In this document: in pieces, positions 6,198 to 14,603 of the stretch
How positions within the stretch are numbered: position 1 is the first letter of the stretch
Layout of the letters: each line of letters starts with the position of its first letter
Assembly (NCBI GenBank): GCA_041742695.1
Contig: JBGTOF010000030.1
Location: forward strand, 1 to 17,206
Direction: 5' to 3'
Origin: Kaiparowitsia sp041742695
Lineage (GTDB): Bacteria > Cyanobacteriota > Cyanobacteriia > Elainellales > Elainellaceae
DNA length: 17,206 bases
Made by a program: the position numbers and the translations under genes
The notes under the pieces: generated by a model
Database searches by the model: none
Seen by the model: only the letters and a program-made list of their open reading frames with translations
What the model was told of the DNA's origin: nothing

Positions 6198-7745
6198 ATG
6201 GCCCGTATTCCCAAACTGACCTTTGACCGGGGCACGCTGATTTTGCACCCGCCGCCCACCGGCAAAGCATGGATTGAATTTGCTACTTGGGATGACCGAG
6301 TGGAGCGATTTCGGGTGCCTGCACAGCACTATCGCCGCTTGGTCGAAACGCTGCAGGCAGACCAAGTCATGTTTGAAGACGCCGCGAAAGGATTTGAGGC
6401 GATCGCCCTGACCCCAGCGATGAGCCGTAAGCCATATCCCCATCAGCAGGAGGGGCTAGACGCCTGGATTGCGGCAGGACGGCAGGGGGTGGTGGTTTTG
6501 CCCACAGCAGCGGGCAAAACCTATTTGGCGCAAATGGCCATGCAAGCTACGCCGCGCAGCACGCTGATTACCGTGCCCACCTTAGACTTGATGCACCAGT
6601 GGTATGCCCAACTGCTGGCGGCGTTTCCCGAGGGTGAAGTCGGTTTGCTCGGAGGCGGGTCATCGGATCGGACGCCGATTTTGGTGGCCACCTACGATAG
6701 CGCTGCTATTCATGCCGAAACGTTGGGCAACCGCTATGGGCTGCTGATCTGCGACGAGTGCCACCATTTGCCGAGTGATTTTAACCGAGTCATTGCAGAG
6801 TATGCGATCGCCCCGTATCGATTAGGGCTCACCGCTACGCCCGATCGCTCCGACGGTCGCCATCAAGATTTAGACCATTTGCTAGGGTCGGTGGTCTACC
6901 ATCGCACCCCAGAGGAGTTGGCGGGCTATGCCCTAGCACATCACGATCTAGTGCCCATCCGTGTTTCCCTGTCAGCGGCTGAGCGCGATCGCTACGATAC
7001 GCTGATCCAAACCCGCAATCGCTTTTTAGAAGAGAAGAACCTCTATCTCGGCAGCCTAGAGGGATGGCAGCGGTTTGTGATGGCGAGCGCCCAATCCCAA
7101 GCGGGTCGCCGGGCGATGCTGGCCCATCGCGAAGCTCGGGCGATCGCCTTGGGCACCGATGGCAAACTGCGGGTGCTGGCAGATCTGCTGGCTCAGCACC
7201 ATCCTGACCGCACGCTCATATTCACTAACGACAACGCCACCGTCTACCGAATCTCGCAGGAGTTTCTCATTCCTGCTATCACCCACCAAACCCCGGTCAA
7301 AGAGCGGCACGACGTGCTGCAACGGTTTCGCGAGGGCACCTACACCACTCTTGTGGTCTCTCATGTGCTGAATGAGGGGGTGGATGTCCCCGATGCGCGG
7401 GTGGCGATCATTCTCTCGGGCAGCGGCTCTAGTCGGGAATATATTCAGCGGTTGGGGCGAGTGCTGCGGAAGGGCCAGGGCGACAAGCGCGCCATTTTAT
7501 ACGAGGTTGTGGCAGAAGAAACCAGCGAGGAAGGTGTGTCGCGTCGCCGCCATGCGACTCCCACCTCGGCAACTCGAAAGCGACCGGAGGGCGATCGCCC
7601 CATCCGCCAGCTAGAACTAGTGCCCCCGCCGAGCCAAGCGCCAGTCCCCCGTGCCGCTGAGCATCCTGCGTCCTATGACCTGTCAGCAGCTTCTCCACCG
7701 CCCCCGCCGCCAGATTCACCCTTCTCATCAGAATCGGCAGAGTAA
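6198..7745 (+). CDS. XPB/Rad25-like superfamily 2 DNA helicase
   Basis: A 515-residue ATP-dependent DNA translocase of the DEAD/DEAH superfamily, closest in motif style to bacterial and archaeal XPB proteins. An N-terminal domain of about 75 residues, resembling the XPB damage-recognition region, comes before the Q-like motif YPHQQEGLDAW (80-90). Then follow Walker A PTAAGKT (102-108), DECHH (186-190), the TATP motif (212-215), a thumb-like helical insert (about 255-320), NEGVDVPDA (392-400) and QRLGRVLRKG (417-426). The helicase core is therefore complete. The last 70 or so residues are basic then proline-rich and look disordered. Family members act in DNA repair or transcription-coupled remodelling, often with the nuclease Bax1; no Bax1-like gene is next door. 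The ATG lacks a Shine-Dalgarno. The next gene starts 80 bases downstream on the same strand. Confidence 0.88.
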   Translation: MARIPKLTFDRGTLILHPPPTGKAWIEFATWDDRVERFRVPAQHYRRLVETLQADQVMFEDAAKGFEAIALTPAMSRKPYPHQQEGLDAWIAAGRQGVVVLPTAAGKTYLAQMAMQATPRSTLITVPTLDLMHQWYAQLLAAFPEGEVGLLGGGSSDRTPILVATYDSAAIHAETLGNRYGLLICDECHHLPSDFNRVIAEYAIAPYRLGLTATPDRSDGRHQDLDHLLGSVVYHRTPEELAGYALAHHDLVPIRVSLSAAERDRYDTLIQTRNRFLEEKNLYLGSLEGWQRFVMASAQSQAGRRAMLAHREARAIALGTDGKLRVLADLLAQHHPDRTLIFTNDNATVYRISQEFLIPAITHQTPVKERHDVLQRFREGTYTTLVVSHVLNEGVDVPDARVAIILSGSGSSREYIQRLGRVLRKGQGDKRAILYEVVAEETSEEGVSRRRHATPTSATRKRPEGDRPIRQLELVPPPSQAPVPRAAEHPASYDLSAASPPPPPPDSPFSSESAE

Positions 7746-7825
7746 AATGACGTGAGTTTGGGATAAGCTCACACGCTTGATGTACCCCACCATCAAATCT
7801 GCTGTTCCATGGATTTCCGACGACT

Positions 7826-8410
7826 ATGAGTCAACCGAGCGCAGCAAAATCTATGCGGGAGCGAATGCTGGCGGGAGAGCCCTACATCGCCCGTGATCCT
7901 GAACTGAACGCCATGCATCTCCGATCAGAGCAACTTCTGCAGGCGTTTCACAGCGCTCGCCCTGAGGCGAATGCAGAGCGACAGTCTCTCCTTAAGGAAT
8001 TGTTTGGCGCACTTGGGCCAAGGTCTAACGTTAGGCCGCCGTTTCGATGTGATTACGGGTCGCAGATTATTGCAGGAGAAGATCTCTTTATCAACTATGA
8101 CTGTGTGATTCTCGACTGCAATGTGGTGCGATTGGGCGATCGCGTGTTGCTGGGCCCCAAGGTGCAAATTTATACCGCTACTCATTCGCTTGATCCGGCG
8201 GTGCGGAAAGAAGGATGGGAGTTTGCCTTGCCCATTGAGGTCGGCAGCGATGTGTGGATTGGCGGGGGCGCAATTATTTGCCCGGGGGTGACGATCGGAG
8301 CGGGTTCTACAATTGGGGCTGGGAGTGTAGTGACGAGAGACGTGCCGTCGTTGGTGTTTGCCGCAGGCAACCCCTGCCGGGTGATTCGCAGTCTGACTAG
8401 CGCTTATTAG
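7826..8410 (+). CDS. Maltose/galactoside-type sugar O-acetyltransferase (left-handed beta-helix)
   Basis: A 194-residue acetyl-CoA-dependent O-acetyltransferase of the Maa/LacA/NodL group. It has the N-terminal maltose-acetyltransferase domain (MRERMLAGEPYIARDPEL, 10-27), the segment PPFRCDYGSQIIAGEDLFIN (71-90) shared with Maa and NodL, the catalytic-type His120 in YTATHSLD, and hexapeptide repeats forming the beta-helix (about 140-173: VGSDVWIGGGAIICPGVTIGAG and onward). The C-terminal AAGNPCRVIR is typical. The acceptor (a free sugar, an oligosaccharide or a polysaccharide unit) cannot be inferred. It follows the helicase gene by 80 bases and ends before a strong hairpin shared with the convergent GT2 gene. 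Confidence 0.9.
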   Translation: MSQPSAAKSMRERMLAGEPYIARDPELNAMHLRSEQLLQAFHSARPEANAERQSLLKELFGALGPRSNVRPPFRCDYGSQIIAGEDLFINYDCVILDCNVVRLGDRVLLGPKVQIYTATHSLDPAVRKEGWEFALPIEVGSDVWIGGGAIICPGVTIGAGSTIGAGSVVTRDVPSLVFAAGNPCRVIRSLTSAY

Positions 8411-8435
8411 CTTTGTGCTGTAGATCTAACCAACG

Positions 8436-8474
8436 CTAAACCGTGCTGCCCGCGTCGTAGGCAGCACGGTTTAG
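8436..8474. terminator. Strong hairpin between convergent genes
   Basis: CTAAACCGTGCTGCC (8436-8450) and GGCAGCACGGTTTAG (8460-8474) are perfectly complementary over 15 bp with a nine-base loop. It lies 26 bases after the acetyltransferase stop and about 100 bases past the stop of the opposing GT2 gene. There is only a short T-run inside the right arm, so it is not a textbook intrinsic terminator, but position and stability support a termination or 3'-end role, possibly for both strands. Confidence 0.65.
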
Positions 8475-8576
8475 ACCATTTATTGAATTCAGGGGAACTC
8501 AAATCTGAACGGTCTAATCAGCGTTCTACACTCGTTAGATTAGTTTCTCAAACCTGAATTATCCGACCTGACGGAA

Positions 8577-10043
8577 TTACCCTTCCTGCTCCGACACATC
8601 TAGCCACACCTCATCGGTGCCGTGATGCGCTGTTTTCACCCACTTTAACTGCTTAGGCCGCACTGAGATGCGGGCAGTCGTGCTGGCCATGACGGGAAGC
8701 CAATGCACCATGTAGACTGTGCCGAGGATTGCTTGGTGCAACGCTTGCCAGATTAGCGCGGGCGATCGCCCCCGTTCGCTACGTTTGGCGCGACGCGCCT
8801 GAATGCGACGCAGCCCGGCATACATCCCCATCATCGACATGGCGACCGAAAGGCTCGTCACGGGGGCCAACATCGGAGGACGGCTGCGGGCGATCGCCAT
8901 CATCAGGTCGGGCACGGTGGCCGTAGGCAAAATATATTGCAGCACGAAAAAGGCCAGCAAATCGAGGGTTTTCTTCAGGCCTAGACGGTTGCGAATAATC
9001 AGCCGCCAGTAATCAAGGTAGCGCTGGTAGCCGCCCTCGGCCCAGCGGTTGCGCTGGTGCCATAGCCCCCGCGCTTGGGTGACGCCTTCTTCTACCACTG
9101 CGGGATGCATCAAAAACTCGATATCCCATCCGGCTAGATGCAGCCGAAAGGTGAGGTCTAGGTCGTCGGTAATGGTTTCTTCGTTCCAGTTGCCACACTG
9201 GTCCAATGCCGCACGACGAACAAACATGCCGTTGCCCCGCAACTCGCCCACGCCGCCAATGGCAATGCGCTGCTGCTGATAAAAGCTGTCGATCGCCATT
9301 TCTGCCATTTGCCCGCGAATCCACAGATTAGACGAGCGCAGCGTTCGTTCTGCTTGGGCGATCGCCTTTCGCATTTGCACGGCACCCACCTGCTCTTGCT
9401 GAAACAGCGTCAGCACCCGCCGCAGCATATCTGATGGAATTTGAGCATCTGCATCAAACACGCCGATAATGTCTCCCGCCGCGAGCGCACAGGCCTGGTT
9501 CAACGCTCCCGACTTGCCGCCGCCCGCATCACTGCTCCGGGTCAGCACCTTAAGCTGGGGATACTCTTGCTGCAACTGCTGCAACACTTGGGGTGTGCGG
9601 TCGGTGCTGTGGTCGTCAATCACCCATAGCTCATAGCGACTGGCCGGATAGTCAACTCGGCACAGCGCTTTCACAAGAGACGCAATCACCGTTTCTTCAT
9701 TCTTTGCAGCCACCATCAGCGACACAAACGGTAGCTTAGCAGGGTCATGTTCTGGCAACGGCTCTGGCAAGGGACGCTGCCGCGCCGTTAGCAATCGCAG
9801 AATATGAATGCCCATCAGCGTGGTCAGCGCCATCACCGCCCAATAGCCCCACGAAAACAGGTGCAATGCAATGGTGCCACTCCACACAAGGGTGAGCGCT
9901 GCTGCTGCCTTTTGCCGCCGCCCCGCCAACCCGCGATAAAAATGAGCGCTCACATCCTCTGACTCAGAGAGGTCAGACACTAAAGAGCTAATGGTTTCTA
10001 GGTCATCGTAGGAATCAGAATCGTGCCAGGCAGAATTAGGCAT
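8577..10043 (-). CDS. mgdA: Membrane GT2 glycosyltransferase, probable monoglucosyldiacylglycerol synthase
   Basis: A 488-residue family 2 inverting glycosyltransferase. It has an acidic N-terminus (WHDSDSYDDLE), membrane helices near 46-86, a cytosolic GT-A domain (about 105-345) and further helices near 360-385, 393-412 and 437-455. Catalytic-type motifs are DD (143-144), GGGKSGALNQA (174-184), DAD (197-199), TDDLDLT (292-298) and QRNRW (330-334), as in processive-like GT2 enzymes. The order and text of these motifs, with QRNRWAEGGYQRYLDYWR, resemble cyanobacterial MgdA (Synechocystis Sll1377), which makes monoglucosyldiacylglycerol from UDP-glucose and diacylglycerol, the precursor of galactolipids of thylakoids. 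That assignment rests on remembered similarity; another GT2 such as a polysaccharide synthase is the main alternative. It is transcribed alone, convergent with the acetyltransferase and divergent from rph. Confidence 0.8.
   Translation of the reverse strand: MPNSAWHDSDSYDDLETISSLVSDLSESEDVSAHFYRGLAGRRQKAAAALTLVWSGTIALHLFSWGYWAVMALTTLMGIHILRLLTARQRPLPEPLPEHDPAKLPFVSLMVAAKNEETVIASLVKALCRVDYPASRYELWVIDDHSTDRTPQVLQQLQQEYPQLKVLTRSSDAGGGKSGALNQACALAAGDIIGVFDADAQIPSDMLRRVLTLFQQEQVGAVQMRKAIAQAERTLRSSNLWIRGQMAEMAIDSFYQQQRIAIGGVGELRGNGMFVRRAALDQCGNWNEETITDDLDLTFRLHLAGWDIEFLMHPAVVEEGVTQARGLWHQRNRWAEGGYQRYLDYWRLIIRNRLGLKKTLDLLAFFVLQYILPTATVPDLMMAIARSRPPMLAPVTSLSVAMSMMGMYAGLRRIQARRAKRSERGRSPALIWQALHQAILGTVYMVHWLPVMASTTARISVRPKQLKWVKTAHHGTDEVWLDVSEQEG
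8787..8799. repeat. GC-rich palindrome inside the GT2 gene
   Basis: GGCGCG-A-CGCGCC is a perfect dyad around one base, close to a HIP1 site (8762 onward). It falls in codons for the basic loop QARRAKRSERGR between predicted membrane helices. Short palindromes like this are scattered in cyanobacterial genomes. It may be an old repeat insertion tolerated in a flexible loop. Confidence 0.3.
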
Positions 10044-10333
10044 AAAAATAGAAATAGTAGTCGTTCAGGTGATTGGGGAACGTTAGGCCATCGGTTGGGT
10101 TTCGATGGGTGAGACATGCAACCAATGCTAGCTCCAAAGGCTGCATGAAGCGTCTGTCAACGGCAGCGTCATCCCCTCAAACATACCCAAACCCTGATCC
10201 CTTTGCGACATGATACTAGGGTTGCTCCAACATCCTCCCATACGATAACAAGCTTAGAGGGCGTTCCGCTTCCTGCGTCTCTTCGGTATTCTGATTGAGG
10301 CTTCCCTTTTTGGGTCACTAGAGGCAATTCAGC

Positions 10334-11089
10334 ATGGTTCGCCCCCGTTCCGATGGTCGCTACCCCGGCCAGCTTCGACCAGTGCGGTTTGAGCGCAAGT
10401 TTACCCGGTTTGCGGCGGGTTCTGTCTTAGCCCACTGCGGTGATACGCAAGTGCTCTGCACGGTGGCTGTGCAGCCCGGAGTGCCCCGCTTTTTAGAAGG
10501 CAGCGGGCAGGGCTGGCTTACGGCAGAGTACCGCATGTTGCCTTCGGCTACGCCCCAGCGCCATTCCCGTGAGTGGATGAAGCTGTCGGGACGCACCCAA
10601 GAAATTCAACGGTTGATTGGTCGCAGCTTGCGGGCTGCCCTCGACCTTAAGGCCCTGGGAGAGCGCACGTTGCTGGTGGATGCAGATGTGCTGCAGGCCG
10701 ATGCCGGAACACGCACAACCTCAATTACTGGAGGGTATGTGGCTATGTGCGATGCGATTCAGTCCCTCATTCAGCAGGGAGAGCTCAGTGCATCCCCTAT
10801 TGCTTGCCAAATTGCGGCGGTGTCTGTGGGGCTGTTGGAGGGCGAGCCGTATCTGGATCTGGACTATAAGGAGGATGTGGCGGCAGAGATTGATTTTAAT
10901 GTGGTGCTCAATGGCGACCGGCAGCTGATTGAACTGCAAGGGACAGCAGAGGCAGGGAGCTTTAGCCGCAGCCAGCTCAACCAAATGCTGGATATGGCAG
11001 AGGCTGGAATCGATGAATTGTTGACCTTACAGCGCCAGGCGTTGCAAGTAGAGTCTGCGTTGGGAGAGTATTCGGGCGATCGCCCCTAA
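10334..11089 (+). CDS. rph: Ribonuclease PH
   Basis: RNase PH is a phosphate-dependent 3'-5' exoribonuclease that trims tRNA 3' ends and works as a hexameric ring in the cytosol. The 251-residue protein matches the family along its length: RPRSDGRYPGQLRPV at the start, GDTQVLCTVAVQPGVPRFL (36-54), GQGWLTAEYRMLP (58-70), the phosphate-binding arginine region SGRTQEIQRLIGRSLRAALDL (85-105), DADVLQADAGTRTTSITG (116-133), the acidic pair in KEDVAAEID (D181 and D187), and GTAEAGSFS (203-211). AGAGG about nine bases before the ATG serves as the ribosome binding site. A 75-base gap leads to a potC-like gene on the same strand, so they may be co-transcribed. The C-terminus is about a dozen residues longer than E. 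coli Rph. Confidence 0.96.
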   Translation: MVRPRSDGRYPGQLRPVRFERKFTRFAAGSVLAHCGDTQVLCTVAVQPGVPRFLEGSGQGWLTAEYRMLPSATPQRHSREWMKLSGRTQEIQRLIGRSLRAALDLKALGERTLLVDADVLQADAGTRTTSITGGYVAMCDAIQSLIQQGELSASPIACQIAAVSVGLLEGEPYLDLDYKEDVAAEIDFNVVLNGDRQLIELQGTAEAGSFSRSQLNQMLDMAEAGIDELLTLQRQALQVESALGEYSGDRP

Positions 11090-11164
11090 TCTCGAGTCCC
11101 CGCACCGTCTCTGGATTTTGTCTATATCTTGCGGCTTTATTTTGTAGCTTTTTTGCGTCATCCC

Positions 11165-11977
11165 ATGCCTGATGTATCCTCTCCTGCGATCGCCCCTCGT
11201 CCGCCGCGCCGCCCCTGGCTCTTGGGAGTGTGGACGGCGATCGCCCTAGGGTTTCTCTACCTGCCGATTGGGGTGGTGGTGCTGATGAGCGTCAACCAGT
11301 CGCGCATTTTGTCGCTGCCGTTTACGGGCTTTACCCTCGACTGGTATGGGCGCGCCTTGGCCGATGCACCGCTGCGGACCGCCCTGGGTAATTCGCTTAA
11401 AGTTGCGGCGATCGCTACACTGCTAGCGACAGGGCTGGGGCTCTTAGCCGCCTTCGCCATTTACCGCTATCAGTTTTGGGGAAAAACTGCGTTTCGGCTG
11501 GCGCTCAACCTGCCCATTTTGCTACCGGGCGTCGTGACAGGCGTGGCGATGCTGGCCTACTTTTCTAGCCTAGAGTTGGGACTGGGGCTAGGCACGGTAA
11601 TTTTGGGCCATGGTGTGTTTGGCTTGCCTGTGGCGCTGGGGCCCATTCTGACCCGGCTGGGGCAATTTCCAACGGCGCTCGAAGAAGCGGCCTACGACTT
11701 GGGAGCTAGACCCATTCAGGTGTTCCGCGATGTGCTGTTTCCTTACATCCGCAGTGCAGTGTTGGCAGGTGCGCTGCTGGCCTTTACCCTATCTTTTGAT
11801 GAAGTGGTGGTGACGATTTTTCTAACCGGGCGAGACAATACTCTGCCCATGGAAATTTGGGGCCGCCTCCGCACCAACATCACCCCGGAAATTGCAGCGG
11901 TGGCCACTGTGGTTCTGACGGTTAGCTCCATACTAGTGGTGGCGAGTCAGCGCAATAGCGCGTCGCCTTCGGCGTGA
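11165..11977 (+). CDS. potC: ABC transporter permease, PotC-like (spermidine/putrescine type)
   Basis: A 270-residue inner-membrane permease with six hydrophobic segments (about 18-41, 73-98, 109-134, 142-163, 194-221 and 242-261). The cytosolic EAA loop that docks on the ATPase is EEAAYDLGARPIQVFRDVLFP (173-193). FTLSFDEVVVTIFLTG (207-222) and the C-terminal ITPEIAAVATVVLTVSSILVVASQ follow the PotC pattern closely. I chose ATG 11165; an in-frame TTG at 11129 would add 12 residues before the proline-rich N-terminus. The partner ATPase begins 28 bases after the stop. Only one of the two permeases normally needed is here, and there is no substrate-binding protein. Polyamine is the family's usual substrate, but related importers carry other solutes, so the symbol names the family type. 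Confidence 0.85.
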   Translation: MPDVSSPAIAPRPPRRPWLLGVWTAIALGFLYLPIGVVVLMSVNQSRILSLPFTGFTLDWYGRALADAPLRTALGNSLKVAAIATLLATGLGLLAAFAIYRYQFWGKTAFRLALNLPILLPGVVTGVAMLAYFSSLELGLGLGTVILGHGVFGLPVALGPILTRLGQFPTALEEAAYDLGARPIQVFRDVLFPYIRSAVLAGALLAFTLSFDEVVVTIFLTGRDNTLPMEIWGRLRTNITPEIAAVATVVLTVSSILVVASQRNSASPSA

Positions 11978-12005
11978 TTCGGTCAATTGAGGATATCCAC
12001 ACGCA

Positions 12006-13121
12006 ATGCAGACCCAGTCCCTGGTGTATTTAGATCGTGTTAGCAAGCTCTACCGCTCGGGGGGGGCTGAGGTCTATGCGGTGCGGGATGTGACCTTGGC
12101 GGTGCAGGCGGGTGAGTTTTTCTCGCTTTTGGGGTCGAGTGGCTCGGGCAAAACTACAACGCTGCGACTGATTGGCGGGTTTGAGCAGCCCGAATATGGC
12201 GAGGTCTACTTGAATGGTGAGGTGGTCACAATGCAGCCGCCCTACCGCCGCCCGGTGCATACAGTCTTTCAGTCCTACGCGCTGTTTCCTCACTTGAGCG
12301 TGGCAGAGAATATTGCCTATCCGCTGGCGATCGCCCGCACGCCGCGAGAAGAGATTGACGCTCAGGTGCGGGATGCGCTCAATATGTTTCAGATTCCTGA
12401 ATTGGGCGATCGCCATCCCCATCAGCTTTCGGGGGGCCAGCAGCAGCGGGTAGCGCTAGCGCGAGCCTTGATTAGCCGCCCCAAGGTGTTGCTGCTGGAT
12501 GAGCCGCTATCAGCGCTGGATGCCAAAATTCGCGATGAGGTGCGGCAAGAGCTAAAAGCCGTGCAGCGCCAAACCAATCTCACCTTTATCTATGTCACTC
12601 ACGACCAAGACGAAGCCCTTGCCCTGAGCGATCGCATTGCCGTGATGAACCAGGGACAGGTACAGCAGCTAGGCACACCTCGCGACATATACGATGCGCC
12701 CGCCTCACTATTTGTGGCGCAGTTCATTGGCAAGGCTAACTTTTTGCAGGGCACCGTGGTGGAAGTCGCGGGCGATCGCGCCACTGTATTAGTCAACGGC
12801 CGAGCGCTGCAGGCCCGCCTATCCTCGTTTATCCCCCCACTCAACACTGAGGTAACGCTGATGGTGCGCCCCGAACGGCTGCGCCTGAGTGCTGCCGCAG
12901 ATACCCAGAAAGACACCCAGAGTCCAGATCAAGTTTTAGAAAACCAAGTCCCCGCAACCCTGACGCAGAGCACCTATATTGGCGCAGTTCAAGAGCTACG
13001 TCTGACGACTGCCGTAGGGAACCTGCTCGCCACTCAATTAGGCCAAGCCCCCATTCAAGCATCAAATTCGCTCACCCTCAGCTGGCAGGCAGACGACTGC
13101 TTAGTGCTGCCTGCAGATTGA
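12006..13121 (+). CDS. potA: ABC transporter ATPase, PotA-like
   Basis: A 371-residue ATP-binding subunit that powers the importer whose permease is encoded just upstream. The nucleotide-binding domain carries Walker A GSSGSGKT (43-50), the Q-loop glutamine in VFQSYALFPHLSV (Q89), the signature LSGGQQQR (141-148), Walker B VLLLDEP (161-167), the D-loop SALDAK and the switch His199 (YVTHDQDEA). After about residue 240 comes the regulatory OB-fold region with FIGKANFLQGTVVE and a TOBE-like domain (VRPERLRLS and the C-terminal strands), as in PotA, MalK and FbpC. A GAGGAT stands about 12 bases before the ATG, a loose ribosome binding site. Length and layout fit PotA; substrate is inferred from the adjacent PotC-like permease. 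Confidence 0.88.
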   Translation: MQTQSLVYLDRVSKLYRSGGAEVYAVRDVTLAVQAGEFFSLLGSSGSGKTTTLRLIGGFEQPEYGEVYLNGEVVTMQPPYRRPVHTVFQSYALFPHLSVAENIAYPLAIARTPREEIDAQVRDALNMFQIPELGDRHPHQLSGGQQQRVALARALISRPKVLLLDEPLSALDAKIRDEVRQELKAVQRQTNLTFIYVTHDQDEALALSDRIAVMNQGQVQQLGTPRDIYDAPASLFVAQFIGKANFLQGTVVEVAGDRATVLVNGRALQARLSSFIPPLNTEVTLMVRPERLRLSAAADTQKDTQSPDQVLENQVPATLTQSTYIGAVQELRLTTAVGNLLATQLGQAPIQASNSLTLSWQADDCLVLPAD

Positions 13122-13142
13122 ATCGATGCTAACGCTGAGAAC

Positions 13143-13171
13143 CCTTAGGTTGGGATATCCGCGAACCTAGG
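13143..13171 (+). terminator. Weak hairpin after the potA-like gene
   Basis: CCTTAGGTT (13143-13151) pairs with AACCTAGG (13164-13171) with one bulged base and a 12-base loop, 21 bases past the potA-like stop. It lacks a T-tract. It is a possible 3'-end structure for the rph-potC-potA group, no more. Confidence 0.3.
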
Positions 13172-13347
13172 CGATGTCAAGCAAGCCCCCGTCGTTGCTC
13201 GACCATTCTGCCTGCTATGGAGACAGCACAGCGTCAGGAATTTGCTAAACCAACGGTCATAGGGGACGAACTGCGGGGTCAGGCAAATCTAGTACAGCGA
13301 CTCTAATCCGTGTAGAGTGTTGACGGACTGACCATCAGGGAGCATCT

Positions 13348-14094
13348 ATGCTACGTGTAACGTTGCCCAACGGGCTCGATTGCTTTTGCCTATCGATAGA
13401 AGAAACAGAGTGGATTTATGCCGAAGTGTTTACTGAGTGCCACTACTTGCGCCATGGTATTTCTCTTCAAGATGGCGACTGCATTGTGGATGTAGGCGCA
13501 AATATCGGGATGTTTGCGGTGTTTCTCAGCACTCACTTTCCCAAAAGCACCGTCTATAGCTTTGAACCCATGCCCTCCACCTTTGAGGTGCTCGAACACA
13601 ATCTTGATCTGCACAGGGCTATCAATGTAACGGCGCTAAACGTGGGGTTGAGTGATAGCGATCGCACCGATGTACCCTTCACGTTTTACCCCAACCTGCC
13701 TGGCAATTCCACGATTCATCCCCTCGAAAAGCAAGAGCATTTGCAGGTGTTAGGCGCTGCTATGGGCAACACCAAGGTTGCGTTTTTGTTTGAGCCTGAA
13801 ACGGTTAAGGGAGAGGTGCGATCGCTCTCCTCGGTCATCCGGGAGCAAGCGATCGACACCATTGACCTGCTCAAAGTGGATGTAGAAGGCGAAGAATATG
13901 GTGTGCTGCAAGGCATTGCCGATCGCGACTGGCCGCGCATTCGTCAAGTCGTGCTAGAAGTGCATGATGTGGGCGATCGCCTAGCCCATATCACCACACT
14001 ATTAAAGCAGCACGGCTTTTCAGTCTTTGCCGAATGCAGTCCCTTTTCTCCTTACCCACTCAATCAGCACTATGTGTATGGCGTGAGGAACTAG
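13348..14094 (+). CDS. FkbM-family SAM-dependent methyltransferase
   Basis: A 248-residue class I methyltransferase with the FkbM layout. Motif I is VDVGANIGMFAVFL (47-60), which binds S-adenosylmethionine; SFEPMPSTFEVLEHNL (71-86) carries the acidic residue for the ribose; and IDLLKVDVEGEEYGVLQGI (172-190) is the hallmark FkbM segment, followed by VVLEVHD (201-207). Members O-methylate sugars, polyketides or other small molecules; the substrate here is unknown because no biosynthetic cluster surrounds it. A good Shine-Dalgarno, AGGGAG (13337-13342), sits five bases before the ATG, one of the clearest in the window. The 226 bases before it include a small ACTCTA/TAGAGT dyad (about 13297-13319). 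The stop is 11 bases from that of the opposing SH3b gene, so there is no room for a terminator between them. Confidence 0.87.
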   Translation: MLRVTLPNGLDCFCLSIEETEWIYAEVFTECHYLRHGISLQDGDCIVDVGANIGMFAVFLSTHFPKSTVYSFEPMPSTFEVLEHNLDLHRAINVTALNVGLSDSDRTDVPFTFYPNLPGNSTIHPLEKQEHLQVLGAAMGNTKVAFLFEPETVKGEVRSLSSVIREQAIDTIDLLKVDVEGEEYGVLQGIADRDWPRIRQVVLEVHDVGDRLAHITTLLKQHGFSVFAECSPFSPYPLNQHYVYGVRN

Positions 14095-14105
14095 GGGCAA
14101 CCGCG

Positions 14106-14603
14106 CTACTCCACAAAGCAGCCCGCAATCCAGCCATATTGGTGGGCAGGAGGCATATAATGGACGGCTTCTATGGCATGAGCCAAGGGCGATTCGTTGA
14201 TGACTTCGTACCACACAATCCCATCTCTATAGACTGTGGCTCCCGTTAAGACCACCCACTCTCCCCGTAATACAGCGCCTTTAATAACACTGGCATCCAT
14301 AGACGGATCAGCCCGAAAGTTCGCCCCTTCAACTGAGCAGCCATAGCAATCACCGATCTGCAAGCGAGTATTTGGGTTGATTACATCAGGGTCGGGGCGA
14401 TTGTCATGGCCTAGTTGATACGGATCTTCAAAAGTATGCCCAGGCTCTCGGAAAAGTCCCAAATTAATAGTGCCTGTAAGTTCTAGGGCCAACGTTGCGG
14501 TAATTGCAAGGGTAACGGTTGCCGCTGTATTGCTTTTGGGCGGCTCAGGTTTTTTGTTAGGAACCAGAAAGGTTTCTAGATGATTGCTGTAATCAAGGCT
14601 CAT
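14106..14603 (-). CDS. Membrane-anchored SH3b-domain protein, function unknown
   Basis: A 165-residue protein with three parts. A hydrophilic N-terminus holds a KKPEPPKS stretch (17-24). A single hydrophobic segment follows (about 27-50, alanine/threonine/leucine rich). The C-terminal half, after a linker containing DCYGCS (85-90), resembles a bacterial SH3 domain: ANFRADPSMDASVIKGAVLRGEWVVLTG and ending YGWIAGCFVE. The NFRADPS...SVIKGAVLRGE pattern is typical of SH3b domains that bind cell-wall peptides or other proteins. The likely topology places SH3b outside the membrane. Cys86, Cys89 and Cys162 could form a disulfide there. The ATG is preceded by a C-rich run, with no Shine-Dalgarno. It is convergent with the FkbM gene. 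Specific function unknown. Confidence 0.72.
   Translation of the reverse strand: MSLDYSNHLETFLVPNKKPEPPKSNTAATVTLAITATLALELTGTINLGLFREPGHTFEDPYQLGHDNRPDPDVINPNTRLQIGDCYGCSVEGANFRADPSMDASVIKGAVLRGEWVVLTGATVYRDGIVWYEVINESPLAHAIEAVHYMPPAHQYGWIAGCFVE

Noticed and set aside
10088..10108. CCATCG/CGATGG dyad upstream of the GT2 gene
   Set aside because: Only 6 bp with a 9-base loop; this occurs easily by chance.
11129..11164. TTG start 12 codons upstream for the PotC-like permease
   Set aside because: ATG 11165 starts a conventional short hydrophilic N-terminus; nothing supports the extra residues.
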